Under the pieces are notes generated by a model. It saw only the letters and a program-made list of their open reading frames with translations, made no database searches and was not told the origin of the DNA. The position numbers and the translations under genes are program-made. Shown piece after piece: positions 17,320-26,317 of a stretch of DNA of 41,858 bases (positions within the stretch are counted from its first letter, which is position 1; every line of letters starts with the position of its first letter). The stretch spans positions 1 through 41,858 of the forward strand of contig PGYR01000033.1 of assembly GCA_002839765.1 (NCBI GenBank), in the 5' to 3' direction. This DNA is from Ignavibacteriae bacterium HGW-Ignavibacteriae-4. GTDB lineage: Bacteria; Bacteroidota; Ignavibacteria; Kapaibacteriales; UBA2268.

Positions 17320-18634
17320 CCTAACTGACATAGCAGATAGTATAGCAAAGGATATTAACTCCTTTGACACTGTTTCCAAAACGGGTAAACTAACTCAGAT
17401 GATTGGTCTCGTATTAGAGAGCAATGGTCCGAAAGTACCAGTGGGCGAGATATGTCATCTGAAAGATAGTCACGGTAATATAGTTAGTAAATCAGAAGTC
17501 GTAGGATTCAAAGATGGTAATAAAATACTATCTATGGTATATGGCGAAACCGATAATCTATATCCAAGTATGCAAATAACTGCAACTGGCGAGAAACTGA
17601 AAATCAATGTTGGTAGAGAACTATTAGGTAGAATCTTAGACGGATTAGGCAATCCGATAGACGGAAAAGGCGATATAATCACGGCTGATAGAAGGTCAAT
17701 ATACGCCACCCCTCCAAATCCATTATTTAGAAAGAGAATAGAAGAGCCAATATCGACAGGAGTGAAGACTATAGACGGTCTGCTCACAGTTGGTAAAGGG
17801 CAGAGGGTTGGTATATTCGCTGGCTCTGGAGTTGGTAAATCCACTCTAATCGGAATGATAGCACGTAATACGACTGCCGATATTAATGTGATTGCATTAA
17901 TCGGAGAAAGGGGTCGTGAAGTAAGAGAATTCATCGAGAAAGATTTGGGTGAAGACGGACTTCGTCGCTCCGTTGTTATAGTATCATCTAGTGATGACCC
18001 ACCACTCACAAGGGTCAAATCTGCATTTACAGCAACAACTATAGCTGAGTATTTCCGAGAGGAAGGACTTGACGTTATGCTAATGATGGACTCGGCTACT
18101 CGATTTGCTATGGCACAGAGAGAAGTCGGACTGACAATAGGTGAGCCACCAACTAGTAAGGGTTATACCCCTTCCGTTTTCATTGGCCTGCAAAAACTAA
18201 TGGAGCGAGCTGGAACTTCTGCTGTTGGTTCTATAACTGGACTATATACTGTACTAGTAGAAGGTGATGATATGAATGAACCTGTTTCGGATACTGTTCG
18301 TGGTATATTAGATGGCCACATACTGCTATCACGTGAGTTGGCTGCAAGGGGGCATTTCCCAGCAATCGAAGTGCTTGGAAGTATTTCTAGGGTTATGAGA
18401 GATGTTATTAGTAATGAGCACTCGAACTCAGCGTATGAGTTACAACGAATGCTAGCCACTTACAAAAAATCAGAAGATTTGATAAGTGTTGGTGCTTATA
18501 AAGCAGGAAGTAATCCTGAGACCGACAAAGCTATTAGTAAGATAGACTCGATTAATAAATTTCTTATGCAATCTACAAATGAACTTATCTCTTTTGATGA
18601 GACGGTTGACAGACTAATCAAGTTGGTAAACTAG
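17312..18634 (+). CDS. fliI: Flagellum-specific ATPase FliI
   Basis: The export ATPase of the flagellar type III secretion apparatus, related to the F1-ATPase beta subunit. The 440 residues are standard. The Walker A motif is GSGVGKST (171-178, in GIFAGSGVGKSTLIGMIARN), preceded by STGVKTIDGLLTVGKGQRVG. ALIGERGREVREFIE, the Walker B region LDVMLMMDSATRFAMAQREV and GEPPTSKGYTPSVF are all intact. It overlaps fliH by 8 bp and is followed by fliJ after 10 bp. Confidence 0.98.
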   Translation: MFNLTDIADSIAKDINSFDTVSKTGKLTQMIGLVLESNGPKVPVGEICHLKDSHGNIVSKSEVVGFKDGNKILSMVYGETDNLYPSMQITATGEKLKINVGRELLGRILDGLGNPIDGKGDIITADRRSIYATPPNPLFRKRIEEPISTGVKTIDGLLTVGKGQRVGIFAGSGVGKSTLIGMIARNTTADINVIALIGERGREVREFIEKDLGEDGLRRSVVIVSSSDDPPLTRVKSAFTATTIAEYFREEGLDVMLMMDSATRFAMAQREVGLTIGEPPTSKGYTPSVFIGLQKLMERAGTSAVGSITGLYTVLVEGDDMNEPVSDTVRGILDGHILLSRELAARGHFPAIEVLGSISRVMRDVISNEHSNSAYELQRMLATYKKSEDLISVGAYKAGSNPETDKAISKIDSINKFLMQSTNELISFDETVDRLIKLVN

Positions 18635-18644
18635 GAGATTTATT

Positions 18645-19088
18645 ATGGCTAAAAAATTCAATTTCAAACTAGATACTGTACTTCGATTACGTTCTGACAA
18701 AACAGAAGAAGCAAAAACAGAATTGCAACTAATAATCAGAAAAAGAATAGAAAAAGAACAGCTAATTGAAGAACAATTTGCTAAATTAGCTAAACATAAT
18801 TTGACAAGAACGGAACATAAGAAATTAGAAGAAATCCAAGCATTCTATTATCATAAAGAGTTTATTAATGAAGAGATTAAGAAACTGAAAATGGAACTGG
18901 ATAATCTACTTGATATAGAGAATCTGAAAAGAAATAAATACAACGAAGCACTAAAAGAAGAGAAAATTCTTCTAAAATTGAAAGAAAAAAAGAAGTCAGA
19001 ATTTATAGCTGATATAGAACGCAAAGAACAGCTAGAATTAGATGAAATAGCTATACGACAATACACTAATAAGTTGACTAATGTCTAA
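18645..19088 (+). CDS. fliJ: Flagellar export protein FliJ
   Basis: The central stalk of the export ATPase complex. The 147 residues are almost entirely a charged coiled coil (KFNFKLDTVLRLRSDKTEEAK at the start, then repeated K/E heptads), which is the FliJ pattern and length. Its position directly after fliI supports the assignment. It overlaps the following gene by 8 bp. Confidence 0.92.
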   Translation: MAKKFNFKLDTVLRLRSDKTEEAKTELQLIIRKRIEKEQLIEEQFAKLAKHNLTRTEHKKLEEIQAFYYHKEFINEEIKKLKMELDNLLDIENLKRNKYNEALKEEKILLKLKEKKKSEFIADIERKEQLELDEIAIRQYTNKLTNV

Positions 19089-19776
19089 ATACCAGGTAAT
19101 AATAACATTTGTAGTTTCTATGTTGCTAACAGTAGCGATGATAGGGGGTGTCTGGTGGTATTATCAATATGATAATTCATTCTTTGGGCTAATAGATATG
19201 GAGAAAACTAAAGCCCATTACTATGATGTAGATCCAACTAAGAGCTTCGTTATTTCAGGTAATGAGCTAATAGAGCTAAAGGGTAATACTGATAGAATGT
19301 ACACTCTGGAAAAAAGTTACAACAGTCTAAAAACAAAATACAAAGCTGTGAAGGGCGAATACGACAAACTAATGAGCAAGACAGCAAATAGTGGTCAAAA
19401 AGTAGATTCAATAAGTTCACAATTAACCACACTGGCTAAAAAGGAACAAGTTCTAAAAGATTCATTAAGACTCTTAGATAATGAGATAAAATCGTTGAAA
19501 GAAAATTATGAGTTTGCAAAAACAAAACTCGTAGAAATGGATAATTTGGTGAATGGGAATTCTGATTCTCTTAACATGGAGAAATACAAGGAGTTTGCGA
19601 AGATATACAATAACTCCAAATCAGAAGAAGTAGCCCAAATACTAGAGAATATTGATGCAAGAAAATCGGCTTACATCTTAAAAATGATGTCTAAGAAAAA
19701 AGCTGGCAAGGTAATTGAAAGTTTAAATTCAGAATACGCCGCTAAAGTATTATTAGAAAGCGGCAAACTAAGATAA
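19081..19776 (+). CDS. MotE-like flagellar protein (MgtE-N-like C-terminus)
   Basis: A 231-residue protein with one N-terminal transmembrane helix (about 5-28, VIITFVVSMLLTVAMIGGVWWYY). A coiled coil follows (about 75-155). The C-terminal domain EEVAQILENIDARKSAYILKMMSKKKAGKVIESLNSEYAAKVL resembles the MgtE intracellular N domain found in MotE proteins. MotE proteins lie between fliJ and fliK in many flagellar operons and, in epsilonproteobacteria, act as chaperones for MotC/stator components. The order fliJ-this gene-fliK fits. The call is by domain architecture and position. Confidence 0.82.
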   Translation: MSKYQVIITFVVSMLLTVAMIGGVWWYYQYDNSFFGLIDMEKTKAHYYDVDPTKSFVISGNELIELKGNTDRMYTLEKSYNSLKTKYKAVKGEYDKLMSKTANSGQKVDSISSQLTTLAKKEQVLKDSLRLLDNEIKSLKENYEFAKTKLVEMDNLVNGNSDSLNMEKYKEFAKIYNNSKSEEVAQILENIDARKSAYILKMMSKKKAGKVIESLNSEYAAKVLLESGKLR

Positions 19777-19812
19777 CAGGATTGTTACACATTTAATAGT
19801 GCAAGGACGCAC
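19774..19812 (+). promoter_or_regulatory. Paired GGA-loop hairpins in the fliK leader
   Basis: TAACA-GGAT-TGTTA (19774-19787) and GTGC-AAGGAC-GCAC (19799-19812) each present GGA in the loop. The two GGAs are 26 nt apart, and the second lies 13 nt before the fliK ATG. The pair resembles a dual CsrA-binding leader. Confidence 0.5.
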
Positions 19813-19820
19813 CGAAACAA

Positions 19821-21467
19821 ATGGAAACAAATATAATGCTCCCATTCTCGAATGGGACTGACACTATAATGCCTTCCAAAAAGGCAAATAAGTTAACCGA
19901 AGAGGCGACAGAGTTCGGCTTTCTGGATAACTTCCTCAACGTGCTAATCACGAATATGAACCCAGGTGATTTGAGCTTGGATTCGCAAACGAGTGATAAG
20001 CTCTCCAAATTAGTTAATAGTGAAGTAGAGTCTAATGATGATCTAAGTGGTATTGATTTGAAGCAATTTATTAATAGCTTGAAATCAGAACTAGCTAATG
20101 AAAAACCTCATAAACTTACATTGGACAGTATCAAAGCTACTATTACTCGATTAATCTCAAAATTTACAAGTCTGAAATCTTCTCCAATCGTAAGTGATAA
20201 TGGATTATCTAGTTTAGAAGATACTTTGGGAAATGAAAGTAACGATTTAGTTAAAACAGATACTATCAAGGAAGAGAGTAAAGATATTTCAACAATATCA
20301 TATAAAGTTTATCAGAATCAAGAGCAGGAATCAAGTCTTATCAATTCCGATTCTGAGAAATTACTTTTCAATCTCAGAAAATATCTGACAAAAGACGAAT
20401 ACAATATAATAAAGAAGAATATACAATCTGGGTCAAATAATCTAGAAAGTAAATTGACCCCTAAGGTAGAAGCTATTAGTAAATTTCTAACTGAAATGGC
20501 AGGCAAAGAGACCGATGCCAAAAGCAGAATAGTTACCAAAGCAAACGATATACTTTTGTCACATGAATTAGATAAAACGACTAACAATAGTCAAGCTAAT
20601 ACGCTTACAAAATCAGATATTTTAGTTTCTAAAATCAGCGAAGAACTTAATCCGAATTTATCAGAAAGCGAATCTAAAATTACGGATCAAAAATCTATTC
20701 TTAATTCATCTATAGACGGTAAAGTAGTAGAATCAGAAGTTAAAAACATAGTTGGTGTGGATGTAAAACAGAATGCTACTTCCACTAAAACAGTATCAGA
20801 TAATATATTTGCTAATGCTGAGAATCAAGTCAAAGCAGAGCAAAGTCTAAGTGATAATACTAAGAAAGATTCGGGTGAATTCAGCAAAGAATTTACAAGA
20901 GAGCAAGCTAAAGAGACTATAAAGCAAAGAATAGTAAAAAGCGATATTTCGGAATTGCTAACCAAAACTAATACAAAGAAAATAGAAACGACTAAATCTG
21001 AAACAGTTACGCGTTCTAATTTCGTAGAAAATGCAATTAAGACTATAAAAATGACCAAAAGCGGTGGCTCGAACGTAGCTAGAATTACGCTCAATCCTCG
21101 ATCATTAGGTGATTTGACTATGAGAATTTCTCTCATAGGTAACAATGTGAAACTCTATATAAAAGCAGATAAATCTGAAACTGCGGAACATATAGATAGA
21201 CAACTACCACTACTGAAAGAAAGATTAACAGAAAGTGGATTAAAAGTAGAGCAAGTGATAATAGAATCTTCGGAAACGGATCACTTAGCTAATAATAATG
21301 AAAATCAGAACAGAAATGAACAAGAAGAGCTACGTCGCCAATTCGTGAAATCATTCAAGAATATAGCAGCAAAAGAGGAATTTGATATTTCGATAGGTAA
21401 CGTAGTATATAATAATAGTAGTCCTTTAGTGGGCTACACACAGGCGGGGAGTACAATAAATGTTTGA
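19821..21467 (+). CDS. fliK: Flagellar hook-length control protein FliK
   Basis: FliK is the secreted ruler that sets hook length and switches export specificity. The 548 residues comprise a long, polar, low-complexity N-terminal ruler region (S/N/K/E-rich) and a compact C-terminal Flg_hook domain (about 395-480, ARITLNPRSLGDLTMRISL, KLYIKADKSETAEHIDRQL, LKERLTESGLKVEQVIIE). The domain order is typical and the N-terminus is not conserved, as expected. It overlaps flgD by 8 bp, the classical fliK-flgD arrangement. Confidence 0.94.
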   Translation: METNIMLPFSNGTDTIMPSKKANKLTEEATEFGFLDNFLNVLITNMNPGDLSLDSQTSDKLSKLVNSEVESNDDLSGIDLKQFINSLKSELANEKPHKLTLDSIKATITRLISKFTSLKSSPIVSDNGLSSLEDTLGNESNDLVKTDTIKEESKDISTISYKVYQNQEQESSLINSDSEKLLFNLRKYLTKDEYNIIKKNIQSGSNNLESKLTPKVEAISKFLTEMAGKETDAKSRIVTKANDILLSHELDKTTNNSQANTLTKSDILVSKISEELNPNLSESESKITDQKSILNSSIDGKVVESEVKNIVGVDVKQNATSTKTVSDNIFANAENQVKAEQSLSDNTKKDSGEFSKEFTREQAKETIKQRIVKSDISELLTKTNTKKIETTKSETVTRSNFVENAIKTIKMTKSGGSNVARITLNPRSLGDLTMRISLIGNNVKLYIKADKSETAEHIDRQLPLLKERLTESGLKVEQVIIESSETDHLANNNENQNRNEQEELRRQFVKSFKNIAAKEEFDISIGNVVYNNSSPLVGYTQAGSTINV

Positions 21468-22161
21468 CAACGTATCGACTAACATAGCGACTATGGGAGG
21501 CAACTTTGGTCCAACGGCTTCATCCGTTCCTAAAAATGAAGCACAGGAACAAAAGGATCAGTTTTTAAAACTGCTTACATTTCAACTCAGAGCTCAAAAT
21601 CCACTTAAACCTTATGACAATCAAGAGTTTGCAACACAGCTGGCGCAATTCTCACAACTCGAGCAACTATCAGATATTAAAGGTTTATTGGAAAAGCAAT
21701 CAGAAGTAAACATGACTCTATCTAGAGTAATGTCAAATTCAGCATTACCAGGTATGTTAGGCAAGTATGCGAAAGCATATACAACTAGCGTTAATTACAA
21801 TGGTGATCAATCCGTTTCGCTGGGATTTGACATGGATATGGATGCAACTGAGGGGAAAGTTACAATACACGATGACCAGGGAAGAATAGTAAGGACAATA
21901 GAGCTATCAGGTAGTAACCTGAGAGTTGGTGAGAAAACTATTCAGTGGGATGGTAAAGACAACAGTGGTAATACCCTTGACGAAGGGAATTATTCATTTT
22001 TCGTTGACTTTAAGAACACAAAAGGTAGTGAACAGCAAGCATCTACATTTACTTATGGTAAAATAGAAGCTGTGCGGTTTAAAAATAACGGAACTGTACT
22101 AATAGTCGATGGATTGGAGATACCAATCGGAGACGTAACTGATATTCGTTCCGAATCATAA
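21460..22161 (+). CDS. flgD: Flagellar hook-capping scaffold protein FlgD
   Basis: FlgD caps the growing hook and recruits FlgE subunits. The 233 residues include the conserved N-terminal region (QKDQFLKLLTFQLRAQNPLKPYDN, then EFATQLAQFSQLEQLSDI) and a C-terminal FlgD Ig-like/tudor domain (TIQWDGKDNSGNTLDEGNYSF). The length is normal. It is translationally coupled to fliK and followed after 15 bp by a TIGR02530-like gene. Confidence 0.97.
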   Translation: MFDNVSTNIATMGGNFGPTASSVPKNEAQEQKDQFLKLLTFQLRAQNPLKPYDNQEFATQLAQFSQLEQLSDIKGLLEKQSEVNMTLSRVMSNSALPGMLGKYAKAYTTSVNYNGDQSVSLGFDMDMDATEGKVTIHDDQGRIVRTIELSGSNLRVGEKTIQWDGKDNSGNTLDEGNYSFFVDFKNTKGSEQQASTFTYGKIEAVRFKNNGTVLIVDGLEIPIGDVTDIRSES

Positions 22162-22176
22162 AACGGTAGGGAAACT

Positions 22177-22566
22177 ATGCCGGAAATAAATGGGATAAGA
22201 GTTCCGTTTATGCCGGTCGGCGGAGCTAATGCTCTAAAACACAGTGGTAAGCTTAATAGTCCCGGCATTTCTAATACGGGAAAATTTGACTCTATACTTC
22301 AGGATGAACTACAGAAAGTCAAATTCTCCGGACATGCATTAGAAAGACTAGAGAGCCGCAACATAGAGCTAAACGGAATGCAGCTCGGTAAGTTGAACGA
22401 CGCTATAAATACAGCCAAGGATAAAGGCAGCAAAGAAGCACTAGTTCTTATGGATGAACAAGCTTTTATAGTTAGCGTGCAGAATAATACTGTTATCACT
22501 GTATTAGATAAGAATACGATGGGTAATAATTTCATTGGGAATATAGACTCAGCCGTATTGATTTAA
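22177..22566 (+). CDS. Flagellar operon protein, TIGR02530-like
   Basis: A 129-residue protein between flgD and flgE, the usual place of the TIGR02530 / putative flagellar family in Firmicutes, spirochaetes and relatives. The matching features are FSGHALERLESRNIELN in the middle, then DKGSKEALVLMDEQAFIVSVQNNTVITVLD, and the ending NNFIGNIDSAVLI. No enzymatic motif or membrane segment is present. Its role in hook assembly is not established; the conserved position suggests involvement with FlgD or FlgE. Confidence 0.85.
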   Translation: MPEINGIRVPFMPVGGANALKHSGKLNSPGISNTGKFDSILQDELQKVKFSGHALERLESRNIELNGMQLGKLNDAINTAKDKGSKEALVLMDEQAFIVSVQNNTVITVLDKNTMGNNFIGNIDSAVLI

Positions 22567-22572
22567 TAAACC

Positions 22573-22678
22573 AGGGTCGGACCCGATTAACTCGGGGAAC
22601 CCTCGCAAAGCTTGAATGAAAGATAGCTTTGCACATAATAAATAAGAAAGGATTTCTTATAACGTACCATGGAGGGTA
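22573..22678 (+). ncRNA. Structured leader of flgE: four successive stem-loops
   Basis: The 118-bp gap before flgE is nearly all stem-loops. First, AGGGT/ACCCT (22573-22577 with 22599-22603) encloses CCCGA-ttaac-TCGGG (22582-22596). Then come GCAAAGC/GCTTTGC (22605-22611 with 22626-22632), ATAAGAAA-GGA-TTTCTTAT (22642-22660, perfect 8 bp), and TACC-ATGGAG-GGTA (22665-22678), which contains the GGAGG Shine-Dalgarno of flgE. I cannot match the whole to a named riboswitch. The last two hairpins present GGA in the loop, 21 nt apart. Confidence 0.6.
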
Positions 22679-22684
22679 TTTTTT

Positions 22685-24007
22685 ATGGGTCTATCAAGAT
22701 CTCTTAGTACTGGAACGAGTTCGCTTAGGGCACATCAGAAAAAATTTGATGTCATAGCCAATAACTTAGCTAACGCAAGTACAGTAGGTTTCAAGGCAAA
22801 TAGAGTAACTTTTGCCGATCAATTCACACAGACTACATCACTAGGTCAAAAGCCAGATTCATCTGGAGCCACTACTGGTGGGCTTAACCCAGTACAATTT
22901 GGATTAGGTGTGAAAATCGGTGCTGTTCAAAGAAATATGGACCAAGGTCTAATAGAAGTAACTGGACGTGCATTAGATATGGCTATCAATGGTAATGGAT
23001 TTTTCATATACCAAGCTGATGGACAAACTAAGTATTCGAGAGCAGGCGCTGTCGTACGTGATAGTAATGGCTATCTAGTTGACGCTGGTTCGGGTTCTCA
23101 CTTACAAGGTTATAATCTAGTTTACGATAATACTGGTAAGCCAGTTAAAGATGGTGATGGAGCTAATATACTAGATAGATCACTATCTAATTTACGTATC
23201 CAACCGGGATTTCTATCAACTCCTAGACAGACAACAGAACTTTCGCTTAATGGTAACCTGAATGCACAAATGGATGTAGGAGAGACTCGTAATACATCTA
23301 TCAATATATTTGATAAAACTGGTGCACCTCGTGAAATGGCTTTAGTATTTGAGAAAACAGCAACACCTAATGAATATACTATTAGTGGTTCGATTGAAGG
23401 TAATGCTATTACTTTGAGTGATACGACAGTTACTTTCAACGAAGATGGTAGTATAAACACTCCGACTGAAATAACAGTAACTGCTGCCGATTTGAACTCA
23501 GTACTTGGTGGGAATTTGTTCGATGCTACAACACCTAAGGACATTAAAATCCTATTTGTTGATCCTGATGGAAACTCATTTGGTGGACTAACTCAATTCT
23601 CTTCTCCTAGCAATGCGACTATCCAATCTCAAAATGGATTCGAAGCTGGTGAGTTACTGAATATGCAAGTTAGCCCTAGAGGTGAGATTGTAGGTACATT
23701 CACTAATGGTCAATCAGAAGTTATAGGACAGGTTGCGATAGCCAAATTTACTAACCCTGAAGGTCTAATCACTTCTGGTGGTAACTTCTTCGAGGCATCT
23801 CCAAATGCGGGTACTCCCAATATTGGGACAGCAGGTGAAACATTCCCTTCATCGACAATCGCTGGTAGTGCATTGGAGCAATCAAATGTTGATTTGACGA
23901 TAGAGTTTACGGAGATGATTTCTACTCAGCGTGCCTTCGAGGCAGCAAGTAGAACAGTAACAGTAGGCGATCAGATGTTAGCAGAGATCAACCAACTGAA
24001 ACGATAA
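22685..24007 (+). CDS. flgE: Flagellar hook protein FlgE
   Basis: FlgE forms the universal joint of the flagellum. The 440 residues contain the N-terminal flagellar rod/hook motif (SLRAHQKKFDVIANNLANAS, then TVGFKANRVTFADQF), a variable exposed middle, and the C-terminal motif (NVDLTIEFTEMISTQRAFEA, then TVGDQMLAEINQLKR). Its size is in the normal hook-protein range. A strong GGAGGG ribosome-binding site lies inside a hairpin of its leader. A rho-independent terminator follows, so flgE closes this flagellar operon. Confidence 0.96.
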   Translation: MGLSRSLSTGTSSLRAHQKKFDVIANNLANASTVGFKANRVTFADQFTQTTSLGQKPDSSGATTGGLNPVQFGLGVKIGAVQRNMDQGLIEVTGRALDMAINGNGFFIYQADGQTKYSRAGAVVRDSNGYLVDAGSGSHLQGYNLVYDNTGKPVKDGDGANILDRSLSNLRIQPGFLSTPRQTTELSLNGNLNAQMDVGETRNTSINIFDKTGAPREMALVFEKTATPNEYTISGSIEGNAITLSDTTVTFNEDGSINTPTEITVTAADLNSVLGGNLFDATTPKDIKILFVDPDGNSFGGLTQFSSPSNATIQSQNGFEAGELLNMQVSPRGEIVGTFTNGQSEVIGQVAIAKFTNPEGLITSGGNFFEASPNAGTPNIGTAGETFPSSTIAGSALEQSNVDLTIEFTEMISTQRAFEAASRTVTVGDQMLAEINQLKR

Positions 24008-24036
24008 ACTAATAATTACAATTAGATAAAATTTAC

Positions 24037-24072
24037 AAAGCTACTCTTGTTATAAAAGGGTAGCTTTTTTTT
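24037..24072 (+). terminator. Terminator of the flagellar operon
   Basis: AAAGCTACTCTT (24037-24048) pairs with AAGGGTAGCTTT (24056-24067), one G-T wobble, and a run of T follows. The same stem sequence recurs at 26344-26373. Confidence 0.93.
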
Positions 24073-24151
24073 GTGTTTTTTGTGACAAAATTGAAGTTCA
24101 ACTGTTATTTACTTTATTAAGTTATTTCAATATATTAATTGAGGTTATAAA

Positions 24152-26317
24152 ATGAGAATAATTATTACTTTATTCTTTGTGATGAGTGTTTCTTTGTTTT
24201 CCCAAAGTAGATTAATATGGGAAAATCAAGGTGAACCAGTTTATAATAGTAATGCGATACTATCACCTAACGAAAAAGTGATGGCTGTTACCAATAGTAG
24301 CTCCAAACCTATGACTATATGGGATGTAAAAACAGGTGAATTGATTGACACCATAGGAGGCACAATTAGAATTAGCTACGATATAAGTCTGACAGGTGAG
24401 CATTTTGTCTATTTGGATAATGCCAATCTCCTACATTTTAGAAATATATATACTCATTCGGATGATAAGACCTTTAGCCTACCAGTTGATATTCAAATCA
24501 ACTCACTAAAGATACTTAATAATGGGCAAATCCCTGATATAGCATTATTAGTCTATAAAGAGGGTGATTTGAGTATAGAAATATTAGATTTAGAAGAGCA
24601 GAAAATAATACAGCAATATCCACTAGAAAAAGACATCTTCGAGAATTATAGTAATAGATTATTTGTGGATACTTTTGGAGACTATATTGCTTTCAGCTTC
24701 ACAAATTTTAGAATCCAAGAGGATGTGGACACAGTTAAAAACAGAATTCTATTATTAGATGTTAGAAATGAGAGGCTAGTTACTAAAACAGTAGCTGTAA
24801 ATGGAATAAATGAAATCAAATTATCTCCTGTAAAAGATAAGATTATAGTCGCAACAGGTAGCTGGAATAATGATTTCGAAAATGTTTTAGTACTAGATTT
24901 TGATTTAAACAAGTCAGCAGAATTCGAAGGTTCGAAAACTAATTTTTATAAAATTGATTTCGTAAATAATAATTCTGATGATTTTTATGCGATGTCCGAT
25001 GATTCTCTATTTATACTAAACTCCGAATTAAAGATTATAAAATCACAGCCATTTACTTCATATCAATCTCTAGAATTTCTAAGTGGAAATAGATTTCTTC
25101 AGATGCTTCAATACCAGGTTAGAATTAGAGATATAGACTCTAAAGAAATCAAAGGTGTGTTCGAACAATACCAAGGTAATATGCACAGAATGGAAGTAAC
25201 AGATATAGATGTAAGTAAAGATGACAAATATGTATTTAGTAGCTCTTTTGATGGGACTATAAAAAAATGGGATGCCATAAGTGGTGGTTTTATTGAGAAC
25301 TATATAGAAACTTATGATGCAGTCAGAAAGATTGAAATTTCAGATGATGGTAAGTTATTTGCTTATGCAGGGTACGATAATATAAACAACATAACTCTTC
25401 TAAATCTCGAAAGTAAAGAAGTAATTTCTAGGTTTGATATTCCTACTTCTATTACTGATTTTGATATTAGTAAAGATAGCAAATACCTAATCGCAGGTAC
25501 TTATGGGGGGAAGGTGTACATATATGATTTGGAACAAAAAAACTTATTGGATAGTTTGGATGGAGGTTATTGGGTGAATGCCGTTGGCATTTCATCTGAT
25601 AATAAATATATAGCAAGTGGTAATCAAGATGGTGTATTCAAACTTTGGGATTTAGAAAATATGCACATATTATTCTCTCAAGATATAACTGATAAAAATG
25701 GTTTATATTCTGTAGAATTTTCATCTGATAGTAAAGAAATACTAATATCAAGTGGTGATGGAACTTTGAAAATATTCAACTTGCACGACCTCATTGTTAA
25801 AAATCAATATTTTTACAAAGATAATAGCGGTAGTTGGTCTATTTTCTATGATGCCGTATATTCTAACGATGGAAAATCTATATATGGTGGAGCGCAGGCA
25901 GGTACTAAAGCTTTCAAAGTTGGTAATTTTGACGGAGAGCTATTATCACCTCCGAACACTAATTTTAATTCATTTTCTGTGAAGTGTCTAAAGTACCTCA
26001 ACAATGAATCAGCATTTGTGGCCGGAGATAGCAGAGGGAATATTTCAAAATGGGCGGGTGATGCATTCACTTCTGTAGAAACAAAGATAACACGCGATAA
26101 TTTGGTTTATCCTAATCCAGTAATCAATACATTACATCTTAATCTGCCGGAAAATTTATTAATAAATAGATTTGAAATAACAAATATACTCGGTAAAGTT
26201 GTAAAAGAAGGACAATCAGACACTCGAGTAAATGTATCAGATTTGAGTACTGGTACCTACATAATTACACTATATAGCAATAGTGGATTAATAAGAAATA
26301 AGTTCGTTAAGCAATAA
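24152..26317 (+). CDS. Secreted WD40-like beta-propeller protein with T9SS sorting domain
   Basis: A 721-residue exported protein with a signal peptide (about 1-19, ending SLFSQ). Many WD40-type blades follow (for example TIWDVKTGELIDTI, GTIKKWDAISGGF, KVYIYDLEQKNLLDSLDG, GVFKLWDLENMHILFSQ, GTLKIFNLHD). The C-terminus (about 650-721) is a sorting domain: NLVYPNPVINTLHLNLP, ILGKVVKEG, LSTGTYIITLYSNSGLIRNKFVKQ. It probably forms a surface propeller for protein or polymer binding; no catalytic site is evident. It sits alone between two nearly identical terminators and is related in design to the frameshifted gene at 10213-11497. Confidence 0.9.
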   Translation: MRIIITLFFVMSVSLFSQSRLIWENQGEPVYNSNAILSPNEKVMAVTNSSSKPMTIWDVKTGELIDTIGGTIRISYDISLTGEHFVYLDNANLLHFRNIYTHSDDKTFSLPVDIQINSLKILNNGQIPDIALLVYKEGDLSIEILDLEEQKIIQQYPLEKDIFENYSNRLFVDTFGDYIAFSFTNFRIQEDVDTVKNRILLLDVRNERLVTKTVAVNGINEIKLSPVKDKIIVATGSWNNDFENVLVLDFDLNKSAEFEGSKTNFYKIDFVNNNSDDFYAMSDDSLFILNSELKIIKSQPFTSYQSLEFLSGNRFLQMLQYQVRIRDIDSKEIKGVFEQYQGNMHRMEVTDIDVSKDDKYVFSSSFDGTIKKWDAISGGFIENYIETYDAVRKIEISDDGKLFAYAGYDNINNITLLNLESKEVISRFDIPTSITDFDISKDSKYLIAGTYGGKVYIYDLEQKNLLDSLDGGYWVNAVGISSDNKYIASGNQDGVFKLWDLENMHILFSQDITDKNGLYSVEFSSDSKEILISSGDGTLKIFNLHDLIVKNQYFYKDNSGSWSIFYDAVYSNDGKSIYGGAQAGTKAFKVGNFDGELLSPPNTNFNSFSVKCLKYLNNESAFVAGDSRGNISKWAGDAFTSVETKITRDNLVYPNPVINTLHLNLPENLLINRFEITNILGKVVKEGQSDTRVNVSDLSTGTYIITLYSNSGLIRNKFVKQ

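Noticed and set aside
22573-22632. Possible c-di-GMP-I (GEMM) riboswitch before flgE, because of the CGCAAAGC string
   Set aside because: The string pairs with GCTTTGC downstream, and the GEMM core (CACGCA...AAACC stem and tetraloop-receptor arrangement) is not present. I keep it as an unnamed structured leader.
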